From assembly GCF_016595495.1 (NCBI RefSeq), contig NZ_JAENIM010000039.1:478659-542658 (forward strand): 64,000 nt of DNA. The letters are read 5' to 3'. Source of the stretch: Persicirhabdus sediminis. Its GTDB lineage: Bacteria; Verrucomicrobiota; Verrucomicrobiia; Verrucomicrobiales; Akkermansiaceae. Shown here one piece after another: positions 42,483-50,477 of the stretch (position 1 is its first letter; each line of letters begins with the position of its first letter). The translations under genes were made by a program, and so were the position numbers. The notes beneath the pieces are model-generated. The model saw only the letters and a program-made list of their open reading frames with translations, did no database searches and was not told the DNA's origin.

Positions 42483-43376
42483 ATGCGCGAATTACTGAAA
42501 AAATCTATCGAAAAGCGAACGAGCCTTTTGTCACACAAAACCAATGCCTTGCGACTGGTTGATGGTGAGGGTGATGGTTTGAGCGACCTATTTCTCGACT
42601 GTTTTGCCGACCATTGGTTGGTTTCTACGCGTACTGGCAGCTTGCCAAGCGACCTGCGCGAGTATTTTAAGACGACGGGGAAATCAGTTTATTGGAAGCA
42701 GCTGGACCAACATCAGAAGGAAAGTCCGAGCCATTTGGCGGGTCCAGCGGTGAATGAGCCATTCACCGCGATGGAAAATGGCGTGCGTTATAAAATCGAC
42801 TTTCAGGCGGGATATTCGCAGGGGATCTTCCTCGACCAGCGGGAAAACCGTCAGCGGGTGATCGAGCGCAGCTCAGCTGGGCAAAAAGTGCTTAATACTT
42901 TTGCTTACACGGGTGCCTTTTCTGTATGTGCGGCGGTGAGCGGCGCGCAGACAACCACGCTGGATTTGTCACAACCGTATCTCGACTGGGCAAAAGAAAA
43001 TATGCAGCTCAACCAGCTGGATCCAGCTGAGCATTATTTCTGCAAAGGGGATACCTTTCATTGGTTGAAGCGATTTGCGCGTCAGGGGAGAAAGTTCAAT
43101 GGCATCATTCTCGATCCACCAACATTTTCGCGCGACGATAAAGGGAAAGTTTTCCGTGTGGAGAAAGATTATGGCACGCTGGCTGAGCTGGCGGCCAAAT
43201 GCCTGGAGCCCGGCGGCTGGATGCTTTGCAGCACTAACTGCCGCAAGTTGCCACTGCATCATTTCACCAAAATGATCAGTCAGGCGGTACCGCGAGCACA
43301 GGTGACTAGCGAGATGATGCCACCAGAATACCGCGGCGAGGAATACCTCAAGAGCGTGTGGGTGGAGATGCCGTGA
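42483..43376 (+). CDS. Class I SAM-dependent rRNA methyltransferase, RlmI-like
   Basis: A 297-aa methyltransferase similar to RlmI-type 23S rRNA (cytosine-C5) enzymes. The N-terminal part has TNALRLVDGEGDGLSDLFLDCFADHWLV and a GYSQGIFLDQRENRQRV segment typical of the family. The Rossmann part follows with VLNTFAYTGAFSVCAA (motif I), TTLDLSQPYLDWAKEN, GIILDPPTFSR (motif IV) and LCSTNCRKLPLHHF. The N-terminal PUA domain of full RlmI (about 395 aa) is mostly missing. It starts 46 bp from the divergent phosphohexomutase gene. Confidence 0.82.
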   Translation: MRELLKKSIEKRTSLLSHKTNALRLVDGEGDGLSDLFLDCFADHWLVSTRTGSLPSDLREYFKTTGKSVYWKQLDQHQKESPSHLAGPAVNEPFTAMENGVRYKIDFQAGYSQGIFLDQRENRQRVIERSSAGQKVLNTFAYTGAFSVCAAVSGAQTTTLDLSQPYLDWAKENMQLNQLDPAEHYFCKGDTFHWLKRFARQGRKFNGIILDPPTFSRDDKGKVFRVEKDYGTLAELAAKCLEPGGWMLCSTNCRKLPLHHFTKMISQAVPRAQVTSEMMPPEYRGEEYLKSVWVEMP

Positions 43377-43470
43377 TTTGCGCGAGATTCTAGCAATGGG
43401 CTGTCAGCTGGGTATTTCCAGCTGGCGTGATTGCTTGTTAGCTTCTAGCTAGAAAACTCTAGCTGGAGAA

Positions 43471-44130
43471 TTATTTCAGCTCTAGCTGCCCTTGTTCTTG
43501 CAGCGCGTGCATCACCACGAGGGCGGCGAATGCGTCGTTAGCTGCATACAGCAGCTGTGACTGGGTGAGTTCTTTTTTTGCCCAGTTGCTAGTTGTGGTC
43601 GATTTTGATTTCTTAAACCCTTGGCCTAGCAGGACGCCAATGGCGCCGCGTACACCAATCTGCCCGCGGTAGCCCATCTTGCGGAAGGTGAGGTCGAGGT
43701 CTAGCTCGTTAGTGAGCGTGATGCCTAGTCGATGAAGGATTTGCCCGCGGTCGTTTTTTAGCCCAAAACCAACTTTGCAGACGTGCTCGGCAGCAATCAG
43801 CTCAGAGGCCGCTTTTTCGCAGCAGCTTAGGTGCAGTTGAAAAATGTACGCTTTGTCGGCGAGGGCAAACTGCACGACGTGTGGTCCCTGACTTTTTTCG
43901 CCAGCGCGAAATGTTGGTTTGGCTTCCGTGTCAAATCCCAGCGTGCCCGCTGCCATCATCTCTTTGACGGCGGCGTCACATTCAGCTGGGGTTTTGGGAA
44001 CGATGATCTGGCTAGGGCTTAGCCCAGGGAAGGGCGGGTATTGCGCAGTTTCGGCTTTTGTTGGTGCCGTTGGTCTCGTTGTTTTGTTGGGTTTTTTCTT
44101 GGCCCCAGCCTTATCGTTATCTTGCATCAT
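43471..44130 (-). CDS. 3'-5' exonuclease, DEDDy type (RNase D-like fold)
   Basis: A 219-aa protein with a single DnaQ-like exonuclease domain after a basic, low-complexity N-terminus (KAGAKKKPNKTTRPTAPTK). The acidic residues are in place: GFDTEAKPTF (Exo I D-x-E), VGFGLKNDRGQIL (Exo II Asp), and LLYAANDAFAALVV (Exo III, Y-x-x-x-D, hence DEDDy). It lacks the HRDC domains of RNase D, so it is closer to the single-domain family seen in many bacteria, acting on RNA or DNA 3' ends. The 94-bp gap before it is filled with AGCTGG words. Confidence 0.85.
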   Translation of the reverse strand: MMQDNDKAGAKKKPNKTTRPTAPTKAETAQYPPFPGLSPSQIIVPKTPAECDAAVKEMMAAGTLGFDTEAKPTFRAGEKSQGPHVVQFALADKAYIFQLHLSCCEKAASELIAAEHVCKVGFGLKNDRGQILHRLGITLTNELDLDLTFRKMGYRGQIGVRGAIGVLLGQGFKKSKSTTTSNWAKKELTQSQLLYAANDAFAALVVMHALQEQGQLELK

Positions 44131-44225
44131 CTACATGTCGCCGCGTGGCGTATTAGCGAGGATTGTTTGCTGGCTAGCGCACTGTGCGCCAGCTAGCTAG
44201 CTGGGGGATATTGCTGCAATTTTGT

Positions 44226-45173
44226 CTATTGGCCAAAATGCTTCATTGAGAACTCGACGCGTTCTTGAAAGTTGCGCTCGGTATCAAGTTGTTTTTCAAC
44301 TAGATCGAAACGTGTTTTCATGCCCATGCCGTTAGCCATTTGAATGGCAAGGCCTGGGCGAGCATTGAGTTCGAGAATGAGTGGGCCTTTTTTGGCATCC
44401 AGCACCACATCGGCGCCGAGGTAACCAAGTCCCGTCATGTCGTAACACTGACTCGCTAGAGTGATGAAATCCAGCCACTGTGGCACGGCGAAGGTGTTGA
44501 GGTCCTTGCCGGTGTCTGGGTGATGGGTGATCATTTGACCGTGCTGCACCGCGCGCAGTGCTTTGCCTGTGGTGATGTCGATGCCCAGCCCAACAGCACC
44601 TTGGTGAAGGTTGGCTTTACCGTCAGAATCTTTAGTTGATAGGCGAGTCATCGCCATTACCGGATAGCCGTGATAGAGGATAATGCGGATGTCTGGAACT
44701 CCCTGATAGGAGAAGCCATCAAAGGCATTGTCGAATTCTACCAACTCCTCAATCATCGCCACATCGTGTGCACCACCTAGGCTGAATAGCCCTGAGATGG
44801 TGGATGACGCGTGGTTGCGGATGTCTGCAGGGGTGACTACCGCGCCGCTTGGCTTGAGGAAGTTTTTGCCATCGCGACCAGTGATGACCAAGATGCCTTT
44901 GCCGCCAGATCCTTTGGCTGGTTTGATAACAAAGGCTTGGTCGTCTTTGAGGAATTCTTCTAACTCTCTGACGTTAGACTGAGTCTTCACTGTGCCTATC
45001 AACTTAGGCGCAGCGATGCCGGCTTCTTTACAAAGCTTTTTAGTGATCAGCTTGTTATCTACCATTGGGTAGAGTTTACGCGGGTTGTTTTGGGCAATGC
45101 AGACCACATTTCTGTGATTCATGCCAATGATGCCGCGCTTTCTCAGCTTTGACGGTGTGGTTAGGCGAAACAT
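44226..45173 (-). CDS. RimK-related ATP-grasp ligase (alpha-L-glutamate ligase-like)
   Basis: A 315-aa ATP-grasp enzyme predicted to form an amide or peptide bond with an amino acid such as glutamate. NRKLYPMVDNKLITKKLCKEAGI, FVIKPAKGSGGKGILVITGRDG (ATP-binding loop), GVPDIRIILYHGYPVMAM, HQGAVGLGIDITTGK and YLGADVVLDAKKGPLILELNARPGLAIQMAN (metal-binding Glu-Asn) follow the family. It lies 4 bp after the 7TM transglutaminase-like gene, itself overlapping the retropepsin-like gene. This three-gene set is a known conserved neighbourhood from comparative genomics (amidoligase systems). The product it makes is, as far as I know, not established. Confidence 0.88.
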   Translation of the reverse strand: MFRLTTPSKLRKRGIIGMNHRNVVCIAQNNPRKLYPMVDNKLITKKLCKEAGIAAPKLIGTVKTQSNVRELEEFLKDDQAFVIKPAKGSGGKGILVITGRDGKNFLKPSGAVVTPADIRNHASSTISGLFSLGGAHDVAMIEELVEFDNAFDGFSYQGVPDIRIILYHGYPVMAMTRLSTKDSDGKANLHQGAVGLGIDITTGKALRAVQHGQMITHHPDTGKDLNTFAVPQWLDFITLASQCYDMTGLGYLGADVVLDAKKGPLILELNARPGLAIQMANGMGMKTRFDLVEKQLDTERNFQERVEFSMKHFGQ

Positions 45174-45177
45174 AGGC

Positions 45178-46737
45178 TTAGTCCTCGCGGGTCATTGGTT
45201 CAAAGCGACGTAGTTCACTCAGTCGGTATCCTGAGTAGCTACCGATCAAGATGATGGTCGCTAGCAGTACTAGCAGGAGCTCAGGGAATGAATAAGTGAT
45301 GTGGCCAAGCCATGGATTACTCATGACAAAGTAGACAATCACAGCGGTGAATAGGCTGCCGCCACCTTGAACAAAAACATCTCGCGGTCCTTCTTCTTCC
45401 CACAGCACCGACATTCTCTCGATCGTCCATGAAATGATGATCATCGGGAAGATGGTGACCTGCAGGCCAGCTTCAAAGCCGAGTTTGATAGAGAGCACGC
45501 TGATAGTCACAAAGATGATAATTACAAATACCAAGACCGCGGAGATTCGTGGCACCAATAAGAGGTTGAGGTGGCTGAGGTAGGAACGCAGCACAAGACC
45601 AACAGCAACTACCACAACAAAGAGCGCAAGACCCCAAACCAGTGAGGTTTCAAGGAAAGTCATGGCAATGAGGATAGGCATGAAGGTGCCTGATGTGGAG
45701 ATGCCAACGAGGTTACGCAAGACAACAACTACGAATGCGCCTAGCGGAATAAGTAGTAGAAGTTTGAAGGTGTTCTGTTGGGCGATTGGTAGCGAGTAGA
45801 TTGAGAAATCAATCAGCATTGCTCCAGCTTTGTGGCCGGCGCCCAGTGAGGCACGGCTAGCCAGCACGTTGCTGGAGTTGGTGGAAAATGTGAGATTGCT
45901 CGTATATCTTTTAGCTCCAACAACTTCGAAGAGTGATTCATTGCCAACGAGCCACAGCAGGTAGTCGTCTTCGTTTTTGATTTGAGCTGTTTTTGGGTCT
46001 AGCAAGATCCAGTCGCCATCTTTGTAAACCTGCAGCATGGTGGTGAGCTTGCGGTTTCTGGCATTGTCTTCTAGCAGTAGCGCTTGAACGGTGCGCGCCT
46101 GGATGCCGGCTTGGTTTAGCAATCCGCTAGTTAGGGTAATGATGCCGCCGTATTCAGATGATTTATTGAGCAGTAGTCTAATGCTGTCAGACTCCTGAAT
46201 GTTCATCATGCTGGCGAGGGCTTTCGCCATTTCGACAGGCTTTTTATGATATTGCTGTTTGAGTTGGTCGACGATGATTTTAGCAGCTTCTTCATCGGCA
46301 CCTTCAAAAATGATGAGGGCGCGTGTATTTGGTGGCGCTTCGGTGGTGATGGTGCTGTCTTCGTCGGTGCGGTAGGCGCTAACGCGGTAGTAGATCGTCT
46401 GCGTTTCCGCTGGCGTATTGCTATTGATCCATTTCAGTGTATGGGTGCCATCTTTATCCTGATCGCTGCTGAACTGGTAGTTCTTGGCAATATTACGCTC
46501 TTCGATGACGGAGAAATTCTCCACATTCATCGCGCGGTTGAGTTTGACGACTGAGGCGAGTTTTTCGCCGTCCACCTTGTTGGGTTCAAAGGTGATCTTG
46601 GTTTCAATCGCCCAGACTTTGACGCGGCTGTCTGGTGTGAATGAGAATCCTAATACAAAATATTTATAGAGAGCTGCTCCACCGCCTAATAAGACGAGGA
46701 TGAGGACGATGAGCCTCAGCTGGTTTTTAGTTTTCAT
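45178..46737 (-). CDS. Inactive transglutaminase-like protein with 7TM domain
   Basis: A 519-aa membrane protein. One N-terminal helix (LRLIVLILVLLGGGAALYKYF), then a periplasmic domain of about 270 residues resembling a transglutaminase fold (LLNQAGIQARTVQALLLEDNARNRKLTTMLQVYKDGDWILLDPKTAQI) without a convincing Cys-His-Asp triad, then seven helices from about residue 310 to 510 (LLLLIPLGAFVVVVLRNLVGISTSGTFMPILIAMTFLETSLVWG). This matches the paired transglutaminase-like and 7TM families that always accompany the ligase. I start at the ATG at 46737; the frame is open to 46794. It overlaps the upstream gene by 11 bp, indicating translational coupling. Probably a receptor or transporter for the ligase product (inference). 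Confidence 0.85.
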   Translation of the reverse strand: MKTKNQLRLIVLILVLLGGGAALYKYFVLGFSFTPDSRVKVWAIETKITFEPNKVDGEKLASVVKLNRAMNVENFSVIEERNIAKNYQFSSDQDKDGTHTLKWINSNTPAETQTIYYRVSAYRTDEDSTITTEAPPNTRALIIFEGADEEAAKIIVDQLKQQYHKKPVEMAKALASMMNIQESDSIRLLLNKSSEYGGIITLTSGLLNQAGIQARTVQALLLEDNARNRKLTTMLQVYKDGDWILLDPKTAQIKNEDDYLLWLVGNESLFEVVGAKRYTSNLTFSTNSSNVLASRASLGAGHKAGAMLIDFSIYSLPIAQQNTFKLLLLIPLGAFVVVVLRNLVGISTSGTFMPILIAMTFLETSLVWGLALFVVVVAVGLVLRSYLSHLNLLLVPRISAVLVFVIIIFVTISVLSIKLGFEAGLQVTIFPMIIISWTIERMSVLWEEEGPRDVFVQGGGSLFTAVIVYFVMSNPWLGHITYSFPELLLVLLATIILIGSYSGYRLSELRRFEPMTRED

Positions 46738-47266
46738 TCTGGAGTTCTTCTTGAGTGATAGGGTGTGTGAGGTGGTCGCCGGCGACATCCACAATGGCTA
46801 CACCTTTGAGAAAGCTGCGGCCAATGAGTACTGGGTACTCAAACTTGCTGCGATCGGTGAGTGAAAACTCAGTGTTAGAGCGGATCTTGCCCATGGCGAT
46901 TTGCAGTCTAACGACTGGGCGCTTTACGCCTTCAGCGCCGTGGCGCTTGATTTCTACTGTACGTACAAGTGGCGCGCTCATAGTCGTTTTCTGATCTTTA
47001 TGTTCGATGGTGAATCTAACCCACGGCTTGCCATCGCGCTCAAACTCTTCGATGTTCTTAGCGGTGATAGATGATGTTTCTGCGCCGGTGTCGATGCGTG
47101 CTTCCAGTTGGACGCGGTGCTCGGTCTTCAGCAGGACGACGGTTTCTACCGCGCCGATAGTTGCTAACGATGACTGTTTGGCTGATTTTTTCTCCTGTGA
47201 TTGAGCTGGTAAAATTGATGGAGTCAGCAGGCAGCACAGTGAGATTGTAAGTAGAAAGCGATTCAT
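46727..47266 (-). CDS. Secreted retropepsin-like aspartic protease (RimB/Zn_protease family)
   Basis: A 179-aa protein with a signal peptide (NRFLLTISLCCLLTPSILPAQSQ). EARIDTGAETSSITAKNI is the retropepsin-like D-T-G-A motif, followed by KPWVRFTIEHKD, RPVVRLQIAMG and FEYPVLIGRSFLKGVAIVDV, the family's closing strands. The family is annotated as ATP-dependent zinc protease, but the fold and DTGA motif point to an aspartic protease. First gene of the three-gene operon with the 7TM and ligase genes; the protease may cut a peptide that the ligase makes or modifies. The partner roles are inferred from the conserved neighbourhood. Confidence 0.85.
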   Translation of the reverse strand: MNRFLLTISLCCLLTPSILPAQSQEKKSAKQSSLATIGAVETVVLLKTEHRVQLEARIDTGAETSSITAKNIEEFERDGKPWVRFTIEHKDQKTTMSAPLVRTVEIKRHGAEGVKRPVVRLQIAMGKIRSNTEFSLTDRSKFEYPVLIGRSFLKGVAIVDVAGDHLTHPITQEELQNEN

Positions 47267-47327
47267 AGTTTAGGTGTGTATTGTCTAGTTAGCGGTATGG
47301 ATAGACAAAGGATGCGGGAGAAAAAAT

Positions 47328-47361
47328 AAATCGAGTGTTGGTATAAAACAACACCCGATTT
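47328..47361 (-). terminator. gatCA operon terminator
   Basis: 13-bp arms AAATCGAGTGTTG and CAACACCCGATTT (one mismatch), 8-nt loop, T-rich on the minus strand. It lies 27 bp past the gatA stop. Confidence 0.85.
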
Positions 47362-47388
47362 GATTAGATTCGGAATTTTTGAAAAAAA

Positions 47389-48816
47389 CTAGCGAAGTTT
47401 TTCGTAGTTGGCGGCCACTTTGAGTACGGCAGCTTCGCCGAGATGTGGTCCGAGAATCTGCAATCCAACAGGAAGTTTCTCGCCGGTAGCGTTGTCTACA
47501 GTGCCGCATGGCACGCTGATGCCGCAGATGCCTGCAAGGTTGGCAGAAATCGTGCAGATGTCGGCGTGGTAGCGCTGCAGTGGGTTGTCGGAGTCTTGGC
47601 CAAACTCTGGGGCTGCAGTAGGGCAGACCGGAGTGACGATGGCGTCAACTTTTTCGAATGCCTCAGTGAACTCGCGCTGGATCAATGTGCGAACTTTCTG
47701 CGCGCGGGTGTAGTAGGCGTCGTAGTAACCAGATGATAGCACGTAGGTGCCGAGGATGATGCGGCGTTTGACTTCTGGGCCAAATCCTTCCTCGCGGCTG
47801 CGACGGTAGAGGTCGAGCATGTTTTCTGGTTTGTCTGCGCGGTTGCCGTAACGTACACCGTCAAATCGCGACAGGTTAGATGACGCTTCAGCTGGTGCGA
47901 TGATATAGTAGGTGGCAACGGCGTACTGTGTGCTTGGTAGAGAAATTGGCACGATTTCAGCGCCGGCGTCTTCGAGTTTTTTGATGGCGGCGTCGATGTT
48001 GGCTTTTACCCCTTCGTCGAGCCATTCACCAAAGAATTCAGCTGGCACACCAAGTTTCATGCCAGCGATGTCTTCGCCGAGGTTGGCGGTGAAATCAGGC
48101 ACTTCAGCGTCGAGGCATGTTGAGTCAGCTTTATCTTCACCCGAGATGGCATTGAGAATGAGCGCCGCGTCTTCCACGGATTTGGTCATTGGGCCAATTT
48201 GATCCAATGATGAGGCAAAGGCAACGAGGCCGTAGCGAGAAACGCGTCCGTATGATGGCTTGAGACCAACGACGCCACAGTGGCTAGCTGGCTGGCGGAT
48301 TGAGCCGCCGGTGTCGGAGCCTAATGAGGCGATCGCTGTATCAGCTGCAACCACGGCAGCTGAACCGCCAGATGACCCGCCTGGCACGTGACCGAGTGCG
48401 TGTGGGTTTTTGGTTGCCTTGATAGCTGAGTTTTCCGTTGTTGAGCCCATGGCAAATTCATCCATGTTGGTGCGGCCCAGCGGGATGGCGCCAGCTGCTT
48501 TAAGTTTTGCGGTTACCGTGGCGTCATATGGTGAGTTGTAGGCGCCTTCGAGGAATTTAGATGCGCAAGTAGTTGGCTCGCCGATAACGTTGATGTTATC
48601 TTTGATGGCAATTGGGATGCCGCCGAGAGGCAAGCTGAGGTCGGCATTTTGCGCGGCTTCGCGTGCAGCTTCGATGTTATAGTTATTGTAGGCATCGATT
48701 TGGCCGTCTTTGGCTTCAATCGCAGCTGCAATGTCGTCGACGATCTGAACGGACGTAATTTCTCCAGCGAGAAGTTTTTTACGCAACGAGGCGATGGTTT
48801 CAGTGGCTAGTGACAT
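47389..48816 (-). CDS. gatA: Asp/Glu-tRNA(Asn/Gln) amidotransferase subunit A
   Basis: Glutaminase subunit of the GatCAB complex that turns mischarged Glu-tRNA(Gln) or Asp-tRNA(Asn) into the correct form. The amidase signature is complete: GIPIAIKDNIN with the catalytic Lys, GHVPGGSSGGSAAVVAA with the cis-Ser region, and SLGSDTGGSIRQPASHCGVVGLKPSYGRVSRYGLVAFASSLDQIGP with the Ser nucleophile. 475 aa is normal. It follows gatC (38-bp gap) in one operon. gatB is not in the window. Confidence 0.97.
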   Translation of the reverse strand: MSLATETIASLRKKLLAGEITSVQIVDDIAAAIEAKDGQIDAYNNYNIEAAREAAQNADLSLPLGGIPIAIKDNINVIGEPTTCASKFLEGAYNSPYDATVTAKLKAAGAIPLGRTNMDEFAMGSTTENSAIKATKNPHALGHVPGGSSGGSAAVVAADTAIASLGSDTGGSIRQPASHCGVVGLKPSYGRVSRYGLVAFASSLDQIGPMTKSVEDAALILNAISGEDKADSTCLDAEVPDFTANLGEDIAGMKLGVPAEFFGEWLDEGVKANIDAAIKKLEDAGAEIVPISLPSTQYAVATYYIIAPAEASSNLSRFDGVRYGNRADKPENMLDLYRRSREEGFGPEVKRRIILGTYVLSSGYYDAYYTRAQKVRTLIQREFTEAFEKVDAIVTPVCPTAAPEFGQDSDNPLQRYHADICTISANLAGICGISVPCGTVDNATGEKLPVGLQILGPHLGEAAVLKVAANYEKLR

Positions 48817-48854
48817 GGTAAAGAGAAATGGATATGCGTGTGAATGAGAAGAAA

Positions 48855-49145
48855 TTATGCGTCAACCACTTTTGGGACGCGCAGTTGATCGCCACTTGAG
48901 TCAGGGGCATTCTTGATCAAAATGTCGGGACCAAATCCTGGGCGGTGGGCGTCTGGGCGGGTGCGATCAAATACAGGTGATGCGTGCGCAGTTGGCTCAA
49001 TGCCTTCAACGTCTACAGTTTGTAGTTGCTCGATGTGGCCGAGAATGGCCTCGAGTTGTCCTTGGAATGTCTGCAGTTCTTCATCGCTAAGTTCGATGCG
49101 TGCCAGATCGGCTACATATTTAACATCAATGTGGGCTTGGCTCAT
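48855..49145 (-). CDS. gatC: Asp/Glu-tRNA(Asn/Gln) amidotransferase subunit C
   Basis: A 96-aa subunit that wraps around and stabilises the GatA-GatB pair. VKYVADLARIELSDEELQTFQGQLEAILGHIEQLQTVDVEGIEPTAHASPVFDRTRPD is the classical GatC sequence, ending in a V-P-K-V-V-DA tail. The ATG at 49145 (MSQAHIDV) is preferred over 49154. First gene of the gatCA operon. Confidence 0.96.
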   Translation of the reverse strand: MSQAHIDVKYVADLARIELSDEELQTFQGQLEAILGHIEQLQTVDVEGIEPTAHASPVFDRTRPDAHRPGFGPDILIKNAPDSSGDQLRVPKVVDA

Positions 49146-49349
49146 GACCCGCACTCTGGCGCGTCAGCGCCGACTTGTGAAGTGTGAAGTGTGGTAAAAT
49201 GCGACGATTTTGCCTGTCGCGGCCGAACATGTGGCTGTGTGTCAGCATGTGGTGATTTATTCGGCTGGTGAGGCAGGTTTTGACGAGTGAATAAAAAGTG
49301 AAATCTATGATTGCTAATTGAATAATCTCAGGGCAAATAAAGTGTAGTT

Positions 49350-49670
49350 ATGGCCAATGCAACTAACGTTCTCGCAAGCGGTATCGAGATTACAGGTACC
49401 ATCAAGTTCTCAAACGACATGGTTATCGATGGCATCATCGATGGCGAAATCATCTCGGAGTCAGGTAAAGTCACTATCGGCGAAAATGCCCGTGTGAAAG
49501 GTGACGTGAAAGCTGGTGATGTAAAGTTATTCGGCCGCGTTGAAGGAACGATTTCTTCAAACCGCTGTGAGCTGAAGTCTAAGTCACGCCTCGACGGTGA
49601 CATCAAAACTAAGATGCTGAGCATGGAAGAGGGCGCTGTGCTCTCAGGGCGCACTCAGATCGGGGCGTAA
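49350..49670 (+). CDS. Bactofilin (polymer-forming cytoskeletal protein)
   Basis: A 106-aa protein made of one bactofilin domain: IEITGTIKFSNDMVIDGIIDGEIISESGKVTIGENARVKGDVKAGDVKLFGRVEGTISSNRCELKSKSRLDGDIKTKMLSMEEGAVLSG. The repeating six-residue beta-helix pattern with G at turns is plain. Bactofilins form membrane-associated filaments without nucleotide and help shape or locate cell-wall synthesis. It lacks the N- and C-terminal extensions seen in some members. It stands alone with its own terminator. Confidence 0.95.
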   Translation: MANATNVLASGIEITGTIKFSNDMVIDGIIDGEIISESGKVTIGENARVKGDVKAGDVKLFGRVEGTISSNRCELKSKSRLDGDIKTKMLSMEEGAVLSGRTQIGA

Positions 49671-49703
49671 TTTCCCTCTGGTCGTAAACCCCACCAATTT
49701 TCG

Positions 49704-49731
49704 AAGCACCCTAATTTAGGGTGCTTTTTTT
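49704..49731 (+). terminator. Bactofilin terminator
   Basis: 10-bp stem (AAGCACCCTA and mirror), 3-nt loop, then a seven-base T-run. Confidence 0.92.
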
Positions 49732-49785
49732 GTTTTAATCTAGCTGACATACTTGCTAGTTGCATGAATCAGACTACATTGAGAA

Positions 49786-50331
49786 ATGGTCCAGATTCGA
49801 TTAGAAGATGTCGAAGATTATGGCGCAGTGACAGGCGTTATCGAGAAGGCATTTGCAGCCAGCGACATGGGCTACCATGGTGAGGCTGAGCTGGTAGAAA
49901 AGCTGCGTGGCGATGATAGTTTTTCACTCGTGGCTGAGCTAGCTGGTAGAATTGTTGGGCAAATTTTTTATTCACCAGTTTTGCTAGAGAGCGATCAACA
50001 CATGATCAAAGGGATGGGGCTAGGGCCAATCTCAGTGGTGCCAGAATTACAGCGCGAAGGGGTAGGGTCACTGCTGGTGAATGAATCTATCCGCCGGCTG
50101 GAAATATTACAAACTGGGTTTCTAGCAGTGCTTGGTTGTCCGGATTTCTACCCGCGATTTGGTTTCGAGCTCGCCCAACACTATCATATTAATCATGGTT
50201 TTGATGGGATCAACCAAGGGTTCTTTATGATCAAGCCGATGGCGATTTTGCCCGCTGATCTACCAGCTGGTGTTGTGCTCTATCAAGATGCCTTTGGCAT
50301 TCAGTCGCGCGATCTAGCTGTTGGGCTCTAA
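49786..50331 (+). CDS. GNAT N-acetyltransferase, YhbS-like
   Basis: A 181-aa acetyltransferase of the GNAT superfamily. YHGEAELVEKLRGDDSFSLVAELAGRIVGQIFYSPV is the N-terminal helix and strands. LGPISVVPELQREGVGSLLVNESIRRLE is the acetyl-CoA loop (Q-x-x-G-x-G). LAVLGCPDFYPRFGFELA is the YhbS-type G-x-P-x-F-Y-x-R-F-G-F signature. The substrate is unknown. It is convergent with serA and shares its terminator. Confidence 0.9.
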   Translation: MVQIRLEDVEDYGAVTGVIEKAFAASDMGYHGEAELVEKLRGDDSFSLVAELAGRIVGQIFYSPVLLESDQHMIKGMGLGPISVVPELQREGVGSLLVNESIRRLEILQTGFLAVLGCPDFYPRFGFELAQHYHINHGFDGINQGFFMIKPMAILPADLPAGVVLYQDAFGIQSRDLAVGL

Positions 50332-50418
50332 TGGATTTCTAGCGAGCGAAATTTTCCGCCAGCTAGATAGCTAGCTGGCGGCTAAGTGGGTTTATTTTGA
50401 GCCATCTTCTAGTGACAA

Positions 50419-50454
50419 AAAAACGCCGACTGAGCTGGGCTCGTCGGCGTTTTT
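50419..50454. terminator. Bidirectional terminator between the GNAT gene and serA
   Basis: 12-bp stem (AAAAACGCCGAC and mirror) plus an inner GAGC/GCTC stem with a 3-nt loop and one bulged base, with A/T runs both sides. Confidence 0.92.
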
Positions 50455-50477
50455 AAATTGAATAGTGTCAGCGGGAA

